Shown in pieces: positions 47,035-57,592 of a stretch of 64,000 nt of DNA. Below the pieces are notes generated by a model. The model worked only from the letters and a program-made list of their open reading frames with translations, was not told the DNA's origin and made no database searches. Within the stretch, counting starts at the first letter, position 1. Every line of letters begins with the position of its first letter. A program made the translations under genes and the position numbers. Source of the DNA: Solen grandis (lineage: Eukaryota; Mollusca; Bivalvia; Adapedonta; Solenidae); contig CM037782.1 of the NCBI GenBank assembly GCA_021229015.1, forward strand, positions 62,981,909 through 63,045,908, in the 5' to 3' direction.

Positions 47035-47370
47035 CTACTTTTTGTAACTTTTTATAACTACGTCTTGATGAGAAAGAGGCAACTTTTAAACGTTCAAAAT
47101 TTAGAGAGGATATATTTGTTTTGGATGATTATAGGTTATATCTCATCGAGTAGTGATACAATTTCATATTTTCACGGGCGCGTAGCGCGAGTGCAAATGT
47201 GATAATTGCATCACTTCGAGATGACTTATAACCAATATCTACTCAAAACAATCATTTTTTTTTTATTTATGCTAACCGCTGCTATATTTCCTTTATAAGT
47301 AAAAATAATTCTATATTGCCACACTGTGGGGGATATGGATTTTATCTCACTGTTCATCAGTTAACATAAA
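47035..47370 (+). repeat. Interspersed repeat with GCGCGTAGCGCGAGTG
   Basis: It shares the GCGCGTAGCGCGAG core, TTATAAGTAAAAATAATTC and GATATGGATTTTATCTCAC with the copy at about 56230-56450, and is the inverse of the copy at 36950. Confidence 0.6.
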
Positions 47371-47542
47371 ACAGACACGAATATTTAACATATAGTCTGT
47401 AAACGTGCTTTTAAATTGAGACACAATTAATAGTTTCAATAGGCAATACTTAATTTAGAGATTTGTGATGTTTTTAACTATTAAGATATGTAATAATGAT
47501 ATCTTTACACTGTTGATTAATTTGATATGACAAGGCGCATTG

Positions 47543-47791
47543 TTTGTTTGTTGGGATTAACGTCTCACAGACAGTATTTCAGTAATTTAGAGACTATGTC
47601 TTCTTGAAACAGCTATAGTTCTGACACATATTGAAGTATCACCCGGTCATATTATTCTTACACCGGGTCAGCCAGTCCTAGAACTACCCTAATATGCTGA
47701 TAGCCAAGCTGAGCTTTCTTACGACCGGGGATCTAAACCACGACCTCCTGCTCCCGAGGCGAAGGCTCTAACCACTTGACCACCGGGGACG
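47543..47791 (-). mobile_element. SINE family 2 copy with tRNA-like head
   Basis: The minus strand begins CGTCCCCGGTGGTCAAGTGG with TTAGAGCC (A-box region), then GGTTTAGATCCCCGGTC (B-box region), and the standard body ending in TTTGTTTG complement. It lies in the first intron of the SLC16-like gene. Confidence 0.8.
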
Positions 47792-48467
47792 TTCGCACTG
47801 TATATATAAAATTATATTGAGTTATATATGACGGTAAACTGTATATGTTCCAAAAAATACATCAATAAAATTATTTGTTCTGTTCTGTATTGATTCCAGC
47901 CAGCATAAATACCATGCAATGCACATTTTCAACTCATTCTTTGAACTCACGAACAACCGGATCCTGCTTCCACACGACTTATAATATTGATTTCAACCAA
48001 CCGCATAATGGCTGCAAATTCAACCCTCTTACTGTTGTATTCACAATATTATTGCAATACCAATGTACACTACGATGTTTTGTTTGATTTAATTGGCCTT
48101 TATTGATCTGGACTGTCGTGATGAATATTTAAAGGAAGCATCTCCATTTGTGTACGTATTTTAAATTTGTTGAATATTGTGTTTTATTCCGGTGACAGAA
48201 AATGTAGAAGATTAACCTTATATGATCATAAACGTATGATGTTGATTGTTGATTTCTTTCAAGGGATTCGCTTACATGTGAAATATTGATGATATATGCA
48301 TATACATGTATAATATATGTAATATTGAGTATAACTAAATCACCTGTATTAAGTACATATGTATGGAAAAATATACCATACAAAAATAAAATAATAAAGT
48401 TTGTTTTTAATTTGCTTCCTTTTGATTAGAAACACATGTTCATTAGCATATTTTAAACTATATGCAA

Positions 48468-49130
48468 GAGAAAATGGTGTGTAAAATGAGTGGACGTTGT
48501 GCATATTGTCAAAAATGGTGTGTAAAAAGAGTGACGTTGTGTATATTGTCAAAAATGGTGTGTAAAAAGAGTGACGTTGTGCATATTGTCAAAAATGGTG
48601 TGTAAAATGAGTGACGTTGTGCATATTGTCAAAAATGGTGTGTAAAAAGAGTGACGTTGTGTATATTGTCAAAAATGGTGTGTAAAAAGAGTGGCGTTGT
48701 GCATATTGTCAAAAATGGTGTGAAAAAAGAGTGACGTTGTGTATATTGTCATTGTCAAAAATGGTGTGTAAAATGAGTGACGTTGTGCATATTGTCAAAA
48801 ATGGTGTGTAAAAAGAGTGACGTTGTGCATATTGTCAAAAATGGTGTGTAAAAAGAGTGACGTTGTGCATATTGTCAAAAATGGTGTGTAAAAAGAGTGA
48901 CGTTGTGCATATTGTCAAAAATGGTGTGTAAGAAGAGTGACGTTGTGCAGATTGTCAAAAATGGTGTGTAAAAAGAGTGACGTTGTGCATATTGTCAAAA
49001 ATGGTGGGTAAAAAGAGTGGCGTTGTGCAGATTGTCAAAAATGGTGGGTAAAAAGAGTGGCGTTGTGCAGATTGTCAAAAATGGTGTGTAAAAAGAGTGG
49101 CGTTGTGCAGATTGTCAAAAATGGTGTATA
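48468..49130 (+). repeat. 40-bp minisatellite, about 16 units
   Basis: The unit is AAAAATGGTGTGTAAAAAGA followed by GTGACGTTGTGCATATTGTC. Variants (GCAG for GCAT, GTGGCG for GTGACG) cluster at the right end. The array ends in TATAAATTTTT. Confidence 0.95.
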
Positions 49131-49876
49131 AATTTTTTCTTGTAACGACCATTTTTACACAACATTAAACCAGGTTTATAATATTTGATTTATGTGCACA
49201 AAACATGAACTGATAAACTCAATGGTGTATGATTCAAACTTGTAGAATGAATTACAAATAACCGATAATCGAAGTGACCAGGTGATCATTTTAATGTGAA
49301 AAAAGAATGGATATTTTAAGGACGTTTCAGCGGGTTACCACTTTTATTTAATGAATTTCTCATTTATTGTGAGTAGAATGGTAAAGGAAACCCCAGACTT
49401 CAAAGACATCTGTATTAAATACATGATTGAAAGTATATTTGCCAAAAAAAATTTAATTAAATAAAAAATAATGTGAGGTATAAATTTTAAGATATTTTCA
49501 AAAGGCCTTTATATCAGAGGATGGAAGCTAAAACAAAGAAGAAAATCTGTCATTTAGGGTAGTTTTTTGTATGTACATGTACTTTAGTCTACAACGGCTA
49601 TTTCAGCTCGTTGTGTATTGCCCACTCATGTTACCCTTTGGTGAACAATCACCGGGTGGGAGACATGGCTTGGTAGACAGTCCATGTTATTTGACGAGGT
49701 TTTCTTTCATTTTTCCACTCGGGAAGTCAAACAGTTACAATGGAGTCATTTTACAAAAGGTGGTTAGTTATGTCTTAAAATTAAATTTGAGGTATTGACG
49801 GTGGTGGTGTCACATACTTTGTTACTCCGATCCAACTAATTAGAAAAGTGCTAATGAAAGGTTCCGCATAAATTTT

Positions 49877-50130
49877 GTTTGTTAGCTGGATTTAACGTCC
49901 AGCCAATAGTATAGTCATTTTGAGACGATATCTACATTAGACAGATATAGTTCTGCCTCACTGCAGTATCACGCTAACCAGTCTTGGAACAGCCTTTAAA
50001 TTCTGAATTCCAAATAAGGGAGCTATACCAGTACTATTCTTTTATGACTTTGGCATGTCGCGGCCGGAGATCGAACCTACGACGTTCCGATTCCGGGAGC
50101 GGACGCTCTAATTACATGGCCATTGGGAAT
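49877..50130 (-). mobile_element. SINE family 2 copy
   Basis: The tRNA-like head on the minus strand (GGCCATGTAATTAGAGCGTC, then GTAGGTTCGATCTCCGGCCG) and the body are present; a segment in the middle is deleted. It lies in the first intron of the SLC16-like gene. Confidence 0.8.
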
Positions 50131-50586
50131 TAGAAAGATACATCGTGATTTAAAATAATCTACAAAATTTGTTCAATCGTACACGTAATGATATTACTCA
50201 GCTTCTAGGATTATTTAGGTAGATGTGAAAGTGATAATTTTATATAAACCATTAACTATAGTTGACTTAAAGGCAATACAATAGATCTTCAAATTATATT
50301 AGGTAAAACTTAAAGTACTTTGTTCGAGATTTCTATCTATCTCTAGAAATGTTGCTTACGGGCGCAGTTTCAAGGACAATTCTTGACTGAGATAAAAAAA
50401 GAACCTAAAACAACAACAGCAAAACAAGCAAACCAAAAACACTATAGTGTTTTTTCTGAACAAGAAATAACACGATCATGTTGCTACTATGAAGCTATGC
50501 AAAGAAAGAACCGCCTTTCTTAAATTATTTATTATAAAATCAAGTAAGGTTACAATAAATTGAAAAGAGAGAGAGTGAGAGCTTAC

Positions 50587-50878
50587 CTCCCATGGACAAG
50601 AGGCTGCTGTAGAGCGCCCCGGACCACGAGGTGACAGCCACGCTGGCTCCAAACCTCTCCAAAAGGATACTGTGTATGATGCCCTGCGCCATCAGGCTTC
50701 CTCCAATACACAACATTCCTCCGAACCCCGCCAGCAGAACCATCCACGACCAGCCGCTGTCCGGTTGGCTGTACTTCCGGCACAGAGAATACTTCCGGTT
50801 GTCAGCATTATACTTACAATCGTGAAGATCCGTTTTCTCAGTAAATCCATTGCTTAGCAAATCACCGTCTTTCTCCAT
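50587..50878 (-). CDS. SLC16/MCT-like transporter, exon A (start codon, TM1)
   Basis: The ATG at 50878 begins a hydrophilic cytoplasmic N-terminus of about 38 residues, then PDSGWSWMVLLAGFGGMLCI. DSGWSW (residues 40-45) is the signature that opens TM1 in monocarboxylate transporters. The exon continues through SLLMAQGIIHSILLERFG-type sequence into TM2 (TSWSGALYSSLLSMG) and ends in phase 1 at a GTAAGC donor. The product would be a plasma-membrane MFS transporter of about 450 residues; 408 codons are covered by the three exons. Confidence 0.88.
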
Positions 50879-51097
50879 TGTATCCTATGTTAGAAATGAG
50901 TATGTGAATATATATAGCATATGTGATCCTCAACCCATGCATCAAAATCCGCGATTAACTAAGATTACGAGGCAAATGAAAAACGTGCTGAATAGGGAGA
51001 AAGACGAACTCTAAAAGCTGACAAAATATGGAGTACCATCCCCGCCATTTGGGGGAAACGTATAAGTGATGTTTGTTTTACGGGATTGTCTTCCATG

Positions 51098-51567
51098 TTT
51101 TTAGTTGTGGGTGAATTCAGTCACACCAACTATAGAACCTACATTCTGAGCATCCGTTTCTCTACTTTGAAAACCAAATAACCTCTCAATATGATCGAAC
51201 TCTACAACATTGGTATGCTGAGATTAAGCAAAAGTGTTGAAAAATCAATTTTATGTCAAATATAAATATTTACGGGACACAATAATAAAAGCACGAAAGA
51301 ACTAATTTCTCTATAATGTTGCATAACTATCACTTGACCATGTGGAGGAATATTGTTTGTTTTGATGCAAAGGTGGCTCTTAGATAATTTTGGATAGTAA
51401 ATATGCAGGCTTCAATCATTTTATGGTGTTACAATAACTTATGTAGAAAGCTTGGAAGTCCGATATAAATCCATGTAACAATTACACCAAGCTAGCGACC
51501 ACAGATACCTCCTGGGGATATTCGTTACATTATAAAATGACCGAAACCTGTATACCTACTCTTCGAA
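51098..51567. repeat. Upstream region of the SLC16-like gene, duplicated at 32.7 kb
   Basis: It starts 220 bp upstream of the SLC16-like start codon (minus strand), so it could hold the promoter, 5-prime leader or first intron. Its homology to 32728-33240 stops exactly where a TATACCCCC element is inserted (51567) and may resume after it (CGAGCCA at 52597). Confidence 0.65.
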
Positions 51568-52588
51568 ACTAGGGCTATCACTAAAGGTGATTAATACCCC
51601 CGCAAAATGCTTTGATACATGAGAAGCTAGATACAGGCGGGGTATAGATATGAACCTGTATACATAATATTTTGGTTATGATAGTAAGTAATAAGTAAAG
51701 TTTTTATTTAAAGTGGATACAGAGTCAGTTATGGTTGTTTGGCACAGTAGTTTAAAAGTGTAGAGTTACAGTTTTTGGACACTGCATTTCTCCTAGTCGC
51801 CATCTATTTACATTTTAAGTTTTAAGTAAATACCATGTATAATATATGAAATATGTTCGGGACATGAAAAAAGCAATCTAACAAAGGGAGATAGTTGAAA
51901 AAAATGCGACCAGGTAGTTACAGTTCTTGGACACTGAACTTTTCCTAGTTGCCATCTATTCACATTTTAAGTTTCAAGTCAATACCTTGTATAAATTTAG
52001 AGTTATGTTCCGGACAAGAAAAAAAGCAGAATTAAACAAAGGGAGATAATTCAAAAACGGGACCAGGGTAATAACTCTGCCATCCTTAAAACAACTCAAG
52101 TGAAGTTTTGTCATGCACCTCTCCAGCTAGTTATCAACGCACACACAAAATTTTAACTGAATCGGTCAAGAAATGTAGAAGTTCGCGTCACAAGATATTT
52201 AGAGTCGAATCGGGGGCAATGACTCTGTAATCCTTGAGATAACTCAAGTAAAATTTATGTCACGCACCTTTCCAGCTTATTATAAATGCACACACAAAAT
52301 TTTAACTGAATCAGTTAAGAAATGTAGAAGAAGTTCGCGTCACAAGATATTTAGAGTCGATTCAGGGACAATAGATCTGTAATCCTTGAGATAATTCAGG
52401 TAAAATTTATGTCTCGCACCTCTCCACTTGATTATGAATGCACACACAAGATTTTAACCAAATCGGTTAAGAAATGTAGAAGTAGTTTGCGTCAGATGTT
52501 TTTGGGATGGACGGACAGACCGACAAACCAACAGACAGACAGACTGACTCTTATATACCCCCTCTCAAACTTCGTTTGCGGGGGTATA
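51567..52588 (-). mobile_element. TATACCCCC element, minus orientation
   Basis: On the minus strand it begins TATACCCCCGCAAACGAAGT, with a GTCTGTCTGTTGG tract. Repeats of about 150 bp follow, and it ends GGGGGTATTAATCACCTTTA, GTGATAGCCCTAGTT. The 3-prime hairpin ATCACCTTTAGTGAT followed by CTAG fits a Helitron-type end. A solo 3-prime end lies at about 40150-40192. Confidence 0.65.
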
Positions 52589-52899
52589 ATTAACCACGAG
52601 CCATCCACCCACGTAAAAACATGAACGACTACCCCATTCCAGAGGATCTGCAATACCCGGTATAATTCACTGAGCAGTGACAAATGTATGTTTATTTCTC
52701 ATTTTACAAGGTGCTGAATTGTACACAAGCATATAGATTTGGTGTTCGGGAGGTGATTTATGTCTTATTTCAGAATATAATGGTCTATAAACTGTCGAGA
52801 CAGTTATTAAATCTATATATGTAATTTCATTTGCCTTCACTTTGTTGATCTAACTAACTCTTCGCGTATGCGATTAACTGTGCTGAACTAATGAATTTT

Positions 52900-53090
52900 T
52901 GCTACCCTGAACTGGTGAAGACACCCTGTAGCGGAACGTATCACGTGGTACCGTAAGCATCTGCTTCAGGCATACCGTACTCTAAATCAACCGATTTTCC
53001 GAAGTTGCGTTTACAAATATATATCGTTTTCTCGTGCAATGTAATCTACACTTGCAAGAAACAAAGACTTCACCAACAATAACGAAGGAG
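52900..53090 (+). repeat. Old interspersed repeat, GAACTGGTGAAGAC type
   Basis: It shares CTACCCTGAACTGGTGAAGA, CTGCTTCAGGCATACCGTAC and TTTTCCGAAGT with the minus strand of 4310-4480 (about 70 percent by eye), and the first part with 240-400. The biological class is unknown. Confidence 0.6.
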
Positions 53091-53204
53091 AAAATCTAGA
53101 AATCTACCGAGCGCTTAAAAATATCATTTTACTGAATTTTAAATAGTAAAAGAAAAAAGGACTTTTTATTGATGTGCTACTTATATTATTGTTTTTACAA
53201 ACAG

Positions 53205-53715
53205 AGGGGACCCTGATCACGCAGCTACTGAAGTACTATCTCAAATGCGACATTCGTGACAAGAATATAACCAAAGTCGTTGAACAAGTAACTGGCAGAC
53301 TGATGAAGTGTATATAGTTGCCATTACTCTTCCTAAAATCTGCAAGGAACGGCCTGACATTTCAATGCTAAAATATGGCAGTGGCGTTACTACATTTTGG
53401 CACTTTTAAACCCAGACCTACACATCATTTCAATAATTTTCAAAAGATTTTATACGTGCGAATCGATTGAATATTTTGCCCAAGATATGCCGGAAATAGT
53501 ACCTAAGCGCATCACAGACCAGAACTGCACATCAATTTAGGCCAAGCTAAACCATGCATGAAATAGTTACCCATGGTCAATTCGTTCCGTTACTCTCTAT
53601 TCATCAGCCGTTGGATTTTCAAAAGACAAATCAACGTTTTAATGAGTTAAACATAAAGATATTTGAAGATGTATTCGGCTCATCGATTTCACGCGCTATG
53701 CTCAAACATATTTAA
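53205..53715 (+). pseudogene. Decayed coding remnant, unknown family
   Basis: After an acceptor-like GTTTTTACAAACAG the frame from 53207 reads GTLITQLLKYYLKCDIRD and NITKVVEQVTGRLMKCI to a stop at 53317. A shifted frame continues with ICKERPDISMLKYGSG. The frame at 53457-53540 reads CESIEYFAQDMPEIVPKRI, and 53554-53715 encodes 53 codons including HGQFVPLLSIHQPLDFQ. Composition is protein-like and GC is higher than around it, but stops and frame changes separate the pieces. The first piece faintly recalls the N-terminal helices of Mab-21-like proteins; I do not assign a family. Confidence 0.35.
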
Positions 53716-56700
53716 GCCAATCAAAATTACGTTCAAAAGTTTTGATATTCTTCATGTGGAGGTAGAAACACCAGTGGTGGGGTATAGGTAATTACGATAC
53801 AATCATTCGCATTGGTTAACGCCAGACAGGAAATTTTATCCTGCATCCAATCGAATTCCTGGATTGGCTTTCGATCCAAACGACAAACCGGTAGTAAAAA
53901 AACCCACGGCCATGCGTTATCCGAAGATGTTATAACGAGGAAGGTGTGAACGGTGCTCCGTACTAAATGATAAGTTCATCGGAGGACATAGTTGCGTTGG
54001 GACCTTTGGTGACATTCAGCCATTTTGGGGAGGATGAGGCATCATTATGAAATACCAATGACTTTCTGATATCACGATCCCACTACGGACTGCAACACAG
54101 GTGTTTTTTTTTCTTTGTGTTAATCACCTTGACATCTCCACGTGTCTCTTTCGTTTACAATGAGTCCGCTCTCTCTAGCTCTCTCTCTCTCTCTCTCTTT
54201 ATAAAGCTCATTTTTTATCGACGATTTGAACGCACACACGTTTTAATTTTGTTATCTTATTATAAATATCATAAGATGTACTTTACAATGAGTACTGCTT
54301 TTTATTTCAATGGCACCCCGCCAGTCTTGGTTTATCAGTCTCTCATTATAACGGACAGCCAGACTAGTAACTTTTTTCATCTGGACTGACTAATATCATG
54401 ACAAAAAATCAAAAGACGACGACGATGATGATGATGGTGATGATGTTGTTGATGATATGGAGGAAAGAAATAGTTGAACTTAGGTTAAAAGATGTAATGG
54501 CGATATAGAGGATTTTATTAAACATTAACTATAATAGCTTGAACCATATATATTCCCGTATGACTGAGTATCATTTCTCAGAGTTAAATATTATTTGTTT
54601 CTGGAGCATTATTCTAGGGGGGGGGGGGGGGGGGGGGGGCTTCAATGTCGCACGAACGATAGACTCAATCAATCAACCAATCAATCAATCAATAAATCAA
54701 TCAGTATTCTGTGATAAATAGGAATTATTCTATATTAAAATTCATATTAAATATCTCCCCCACTTTTAGCAGACCACTTCATATCTAGCTCTCATCTACT
54801 ATTATGTGATTCAAGTCTTGTACTTATCCTTCCTTGTATATTACAGTAAATCACATGACCAAAGAGGAAATACAAACAAAACGTATACCAAGCCCGACCT
54901 CATTTTCAACAATTCTCAAATATCACAATTCTAAATCCCAACAACATTAATTTCTTTCATTCCTTCCTCAATACACTTCGCGACAGAAATATGTTAAAAG
55001 GTGCGAAAATTCAATGCAAAGGTCACGTAAGGTCTTGTAGGTCTGCAGTCTTTGCTGTTTTATCCCGGTCAGGGTCACTAACCACCAAAACAAATATACA
55101 TGTAAACAGGTCTAGGCTTCTGCCGTGGCCTAGTTCAATCCCATTTCGTGGCTTTATAGTCGTTTTCACGTATAGGTTAGTTCATAGTTGCCTTTAACTA
55201 CACGATGTGTGTATATATAGTGTGGAGTTATCTTGACGTCTTAGGCTTCTTATAACGACGGTTTCTTTTATAATATGAAAATATCGCAGCACCGAGATAA
55301 TTTTTCATAAAATTCTTAATATAACAGGTAATAATATATATGCCATTGGCGTAGCTGGGCCTGATTTGATGTAAAGGCCCGGGCTATAGTGACTGGGGTC
55401 ATGCTTCCTCGGGACTTTTTTCTTGGATGTGCGTAGGTGCATTTTCTGGCATGTCTGAAAAATAAAACCTCATTAATATCGCACGTTTGTATTTTTTTGC
55501 CTTTTTGAAAATACAATTCTCGAAATGCTGAGAAGGCCTGGGCCTAATGTGTCTGAAAGGTCGGCTACGACGACATGGCTTTTAACGTTACACTGTAGCA
55601 ATATGACACCGCCCTCGGGTTTACCGATATACTCACTGGACTGGAGCTTTAATGACACTTAAAAAAACTCCGCCAAAAACGTATTGTAGCATCCATTATT
55701 AAATTGTGATCATGGTCAATAAAGAGACCTTGGGAATGTTATAGTTAATGCTAGCCATTACAGACTTTGAGCAAAAGAGCCTATAACTGTAAGTCAATGG
55801 GTGCTTGAATAGATCTGCATTGAAGTCTTTTTAGCATTTGAAGGTCAATGATTATTTTTAATTTGACCAATCAGTGACTGGCGGAAGAATCTCAGATTAT
55901 TCTACACCAGCATGCAGATTAGGTGTTCGGCAATTCTTCGTTGATTTACGTAGGTTTACGTCTTATTCCGGAGAGAAATTGTCTATTAAAAGAATTATTG
56001 GCGGTGCGTATGAACCCTCGCCTCTACATATAGGGCTCATTTTTTTTCTACCATGGGACTGCGACCATGATAGTGTTTTAATTTTGACATTTTGATGGGA
56101 ATTGATTTCGAGGACAATGAATATGAATTCCGGAAATGCGCGATATAACTATCGCTTATAATGTCCTGTCATTTTCTTCATTTTTATTTCGCCATATAAT
56201 TAAATGAAAAACATACCGAGGATATTTGTTTGTTCTAAGTGGATATGCCGACTATCACCAAGAAGTGATATAATTTAAATATTTTCACGAGCGAGTAGCT
56301 AAAAATAAAGATTTTTTTTTTTTAAATTTATTTTATGTTAATTGCTGACGAAGGAATGGAACTATTAAGTTTATAAGTAAAAAGTAGTTCCGGCAAACCT
56401 ATATCACTCATACTGTGAGATATGGATTTTATCTCACGGATAGAACACGGTATGCCATTAGTTATAGCATACAATAAAACTCAATATTGAAAAACTAAAT
56501 ATTCACAACTGCGAAATTATGATTTTAATTAAGTTGACGGGGATAAACAGTAAAGATAAATATCTGAGCGTTTAGCTGATGGTATCTCAGTACTTGTCCT
56601 TGTTATCACAGTTACCGCATACTAGACAGTACTAAAAATATAACCTGCCCTAGATCTAGTCAAAAAAGGTCAAGTAACTCGGTGATATCTTTTTCTACAT

Positions 56701-57009
56701 TCAATGCATATTTTTGTTGTTTGAGAGTGACATGTTAAATCCTCTTTCTACAGTCACTTCTGAATAACGTGATTGAAAATTCTGATATGAACTAACTACA
56801 ACAACAACAACAACAACATATTTATTTTTGAGATCTTAAGCTATCCTTGATTTTGTATGGACAATGTCATAAATCATATGAAGTCATATAATATATAATA
56901 ATTATACATATCTTATATAATCGTATATTTTGCACATCGTTGATTCTTTACATGTCTTGGTATTCATTTCCATTATTAAATTAAACACGATAGTTACGTA
57001 TTAAAAAGC
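53716..57009 (+). other. No gene recognised
   Basis: Simple repeats are present: (CT)n at 54175-54199, GAT repeats at 54420-54460, a G run at 54617-54639 and CAAT repeats at 54667-54703. An interspersed repeat copy lies at about 56230-56450 and (CAA)n at 56800-56818. No exon can be supported. Confidence 0.5.
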
Positions 57010-57592
57010 AATGCACAATGCGTATTGCGACAGCGAAAAAGCAATGCACGATACATGTCGTGAAACAGAGAAAACAATTCATATAATGTACAGAGAAATC
57101 AATACACGATACGTATTGCGATACAGAGAAAACAATACGCGATACGTATTGCGATACATAGAAAACAATACACGATACGTATTGCGATACAGAGAAAACA
57201 ATACGCGATACTGTACAGAGAAATTAATATTCGATACGTATTGCGATACAGAGAAAACAATACGCGATACGTATTGCGATACAGAGAAAAAACAAGATAC
57301 GTATTGCAATACAGAGAAAACAATACAAGATACGTATTGCGATACAGAGAAAACAATACACGATACGTATTGCGATACAGAGAAAACAATGCACGATACT
57401 GTACAGAGCAATCAATACACGATTCGTATTGCGATACAAAGAAGACAATACACGATGCTTATTGCGATACAGAGAAAACAATACACATTGTACAGAGAAA
57501 ACAATACACGATACGCATTGCGATACAGAGAAAACAATACACGATACAGTACAGAGCAATCAAGACACGATATGTATTGCGATACAGAGAAA
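57010..57592 (+). repeat. 33-bp minisatellite, open in several frames
   Basis: The unit is GATACGTATTGCGATACAGA followed by GAAAACAATACAC, about 17 degenerate units with some shortened ones. Because 33 is a multiple of three, long frames (218 codons on +, up to 127 codons elsewhere, both strands) stay open. They encode repeats like YRENNTRYVLR and are not supported as genes. Confidence 0.9.

Larger units (their letters stand above)
46108..50586 (-). other. SLC16-like intron A-B
   Basis: This intron of 4.5 kb contains a (CG)/(TG)n run (46651-46678), an interspersed repeat (47035-47370), two SINE family 2 copies and a 40-bp minisatellite (48468-49130). The remaining stretches show nothing. Confidence 0.8.
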
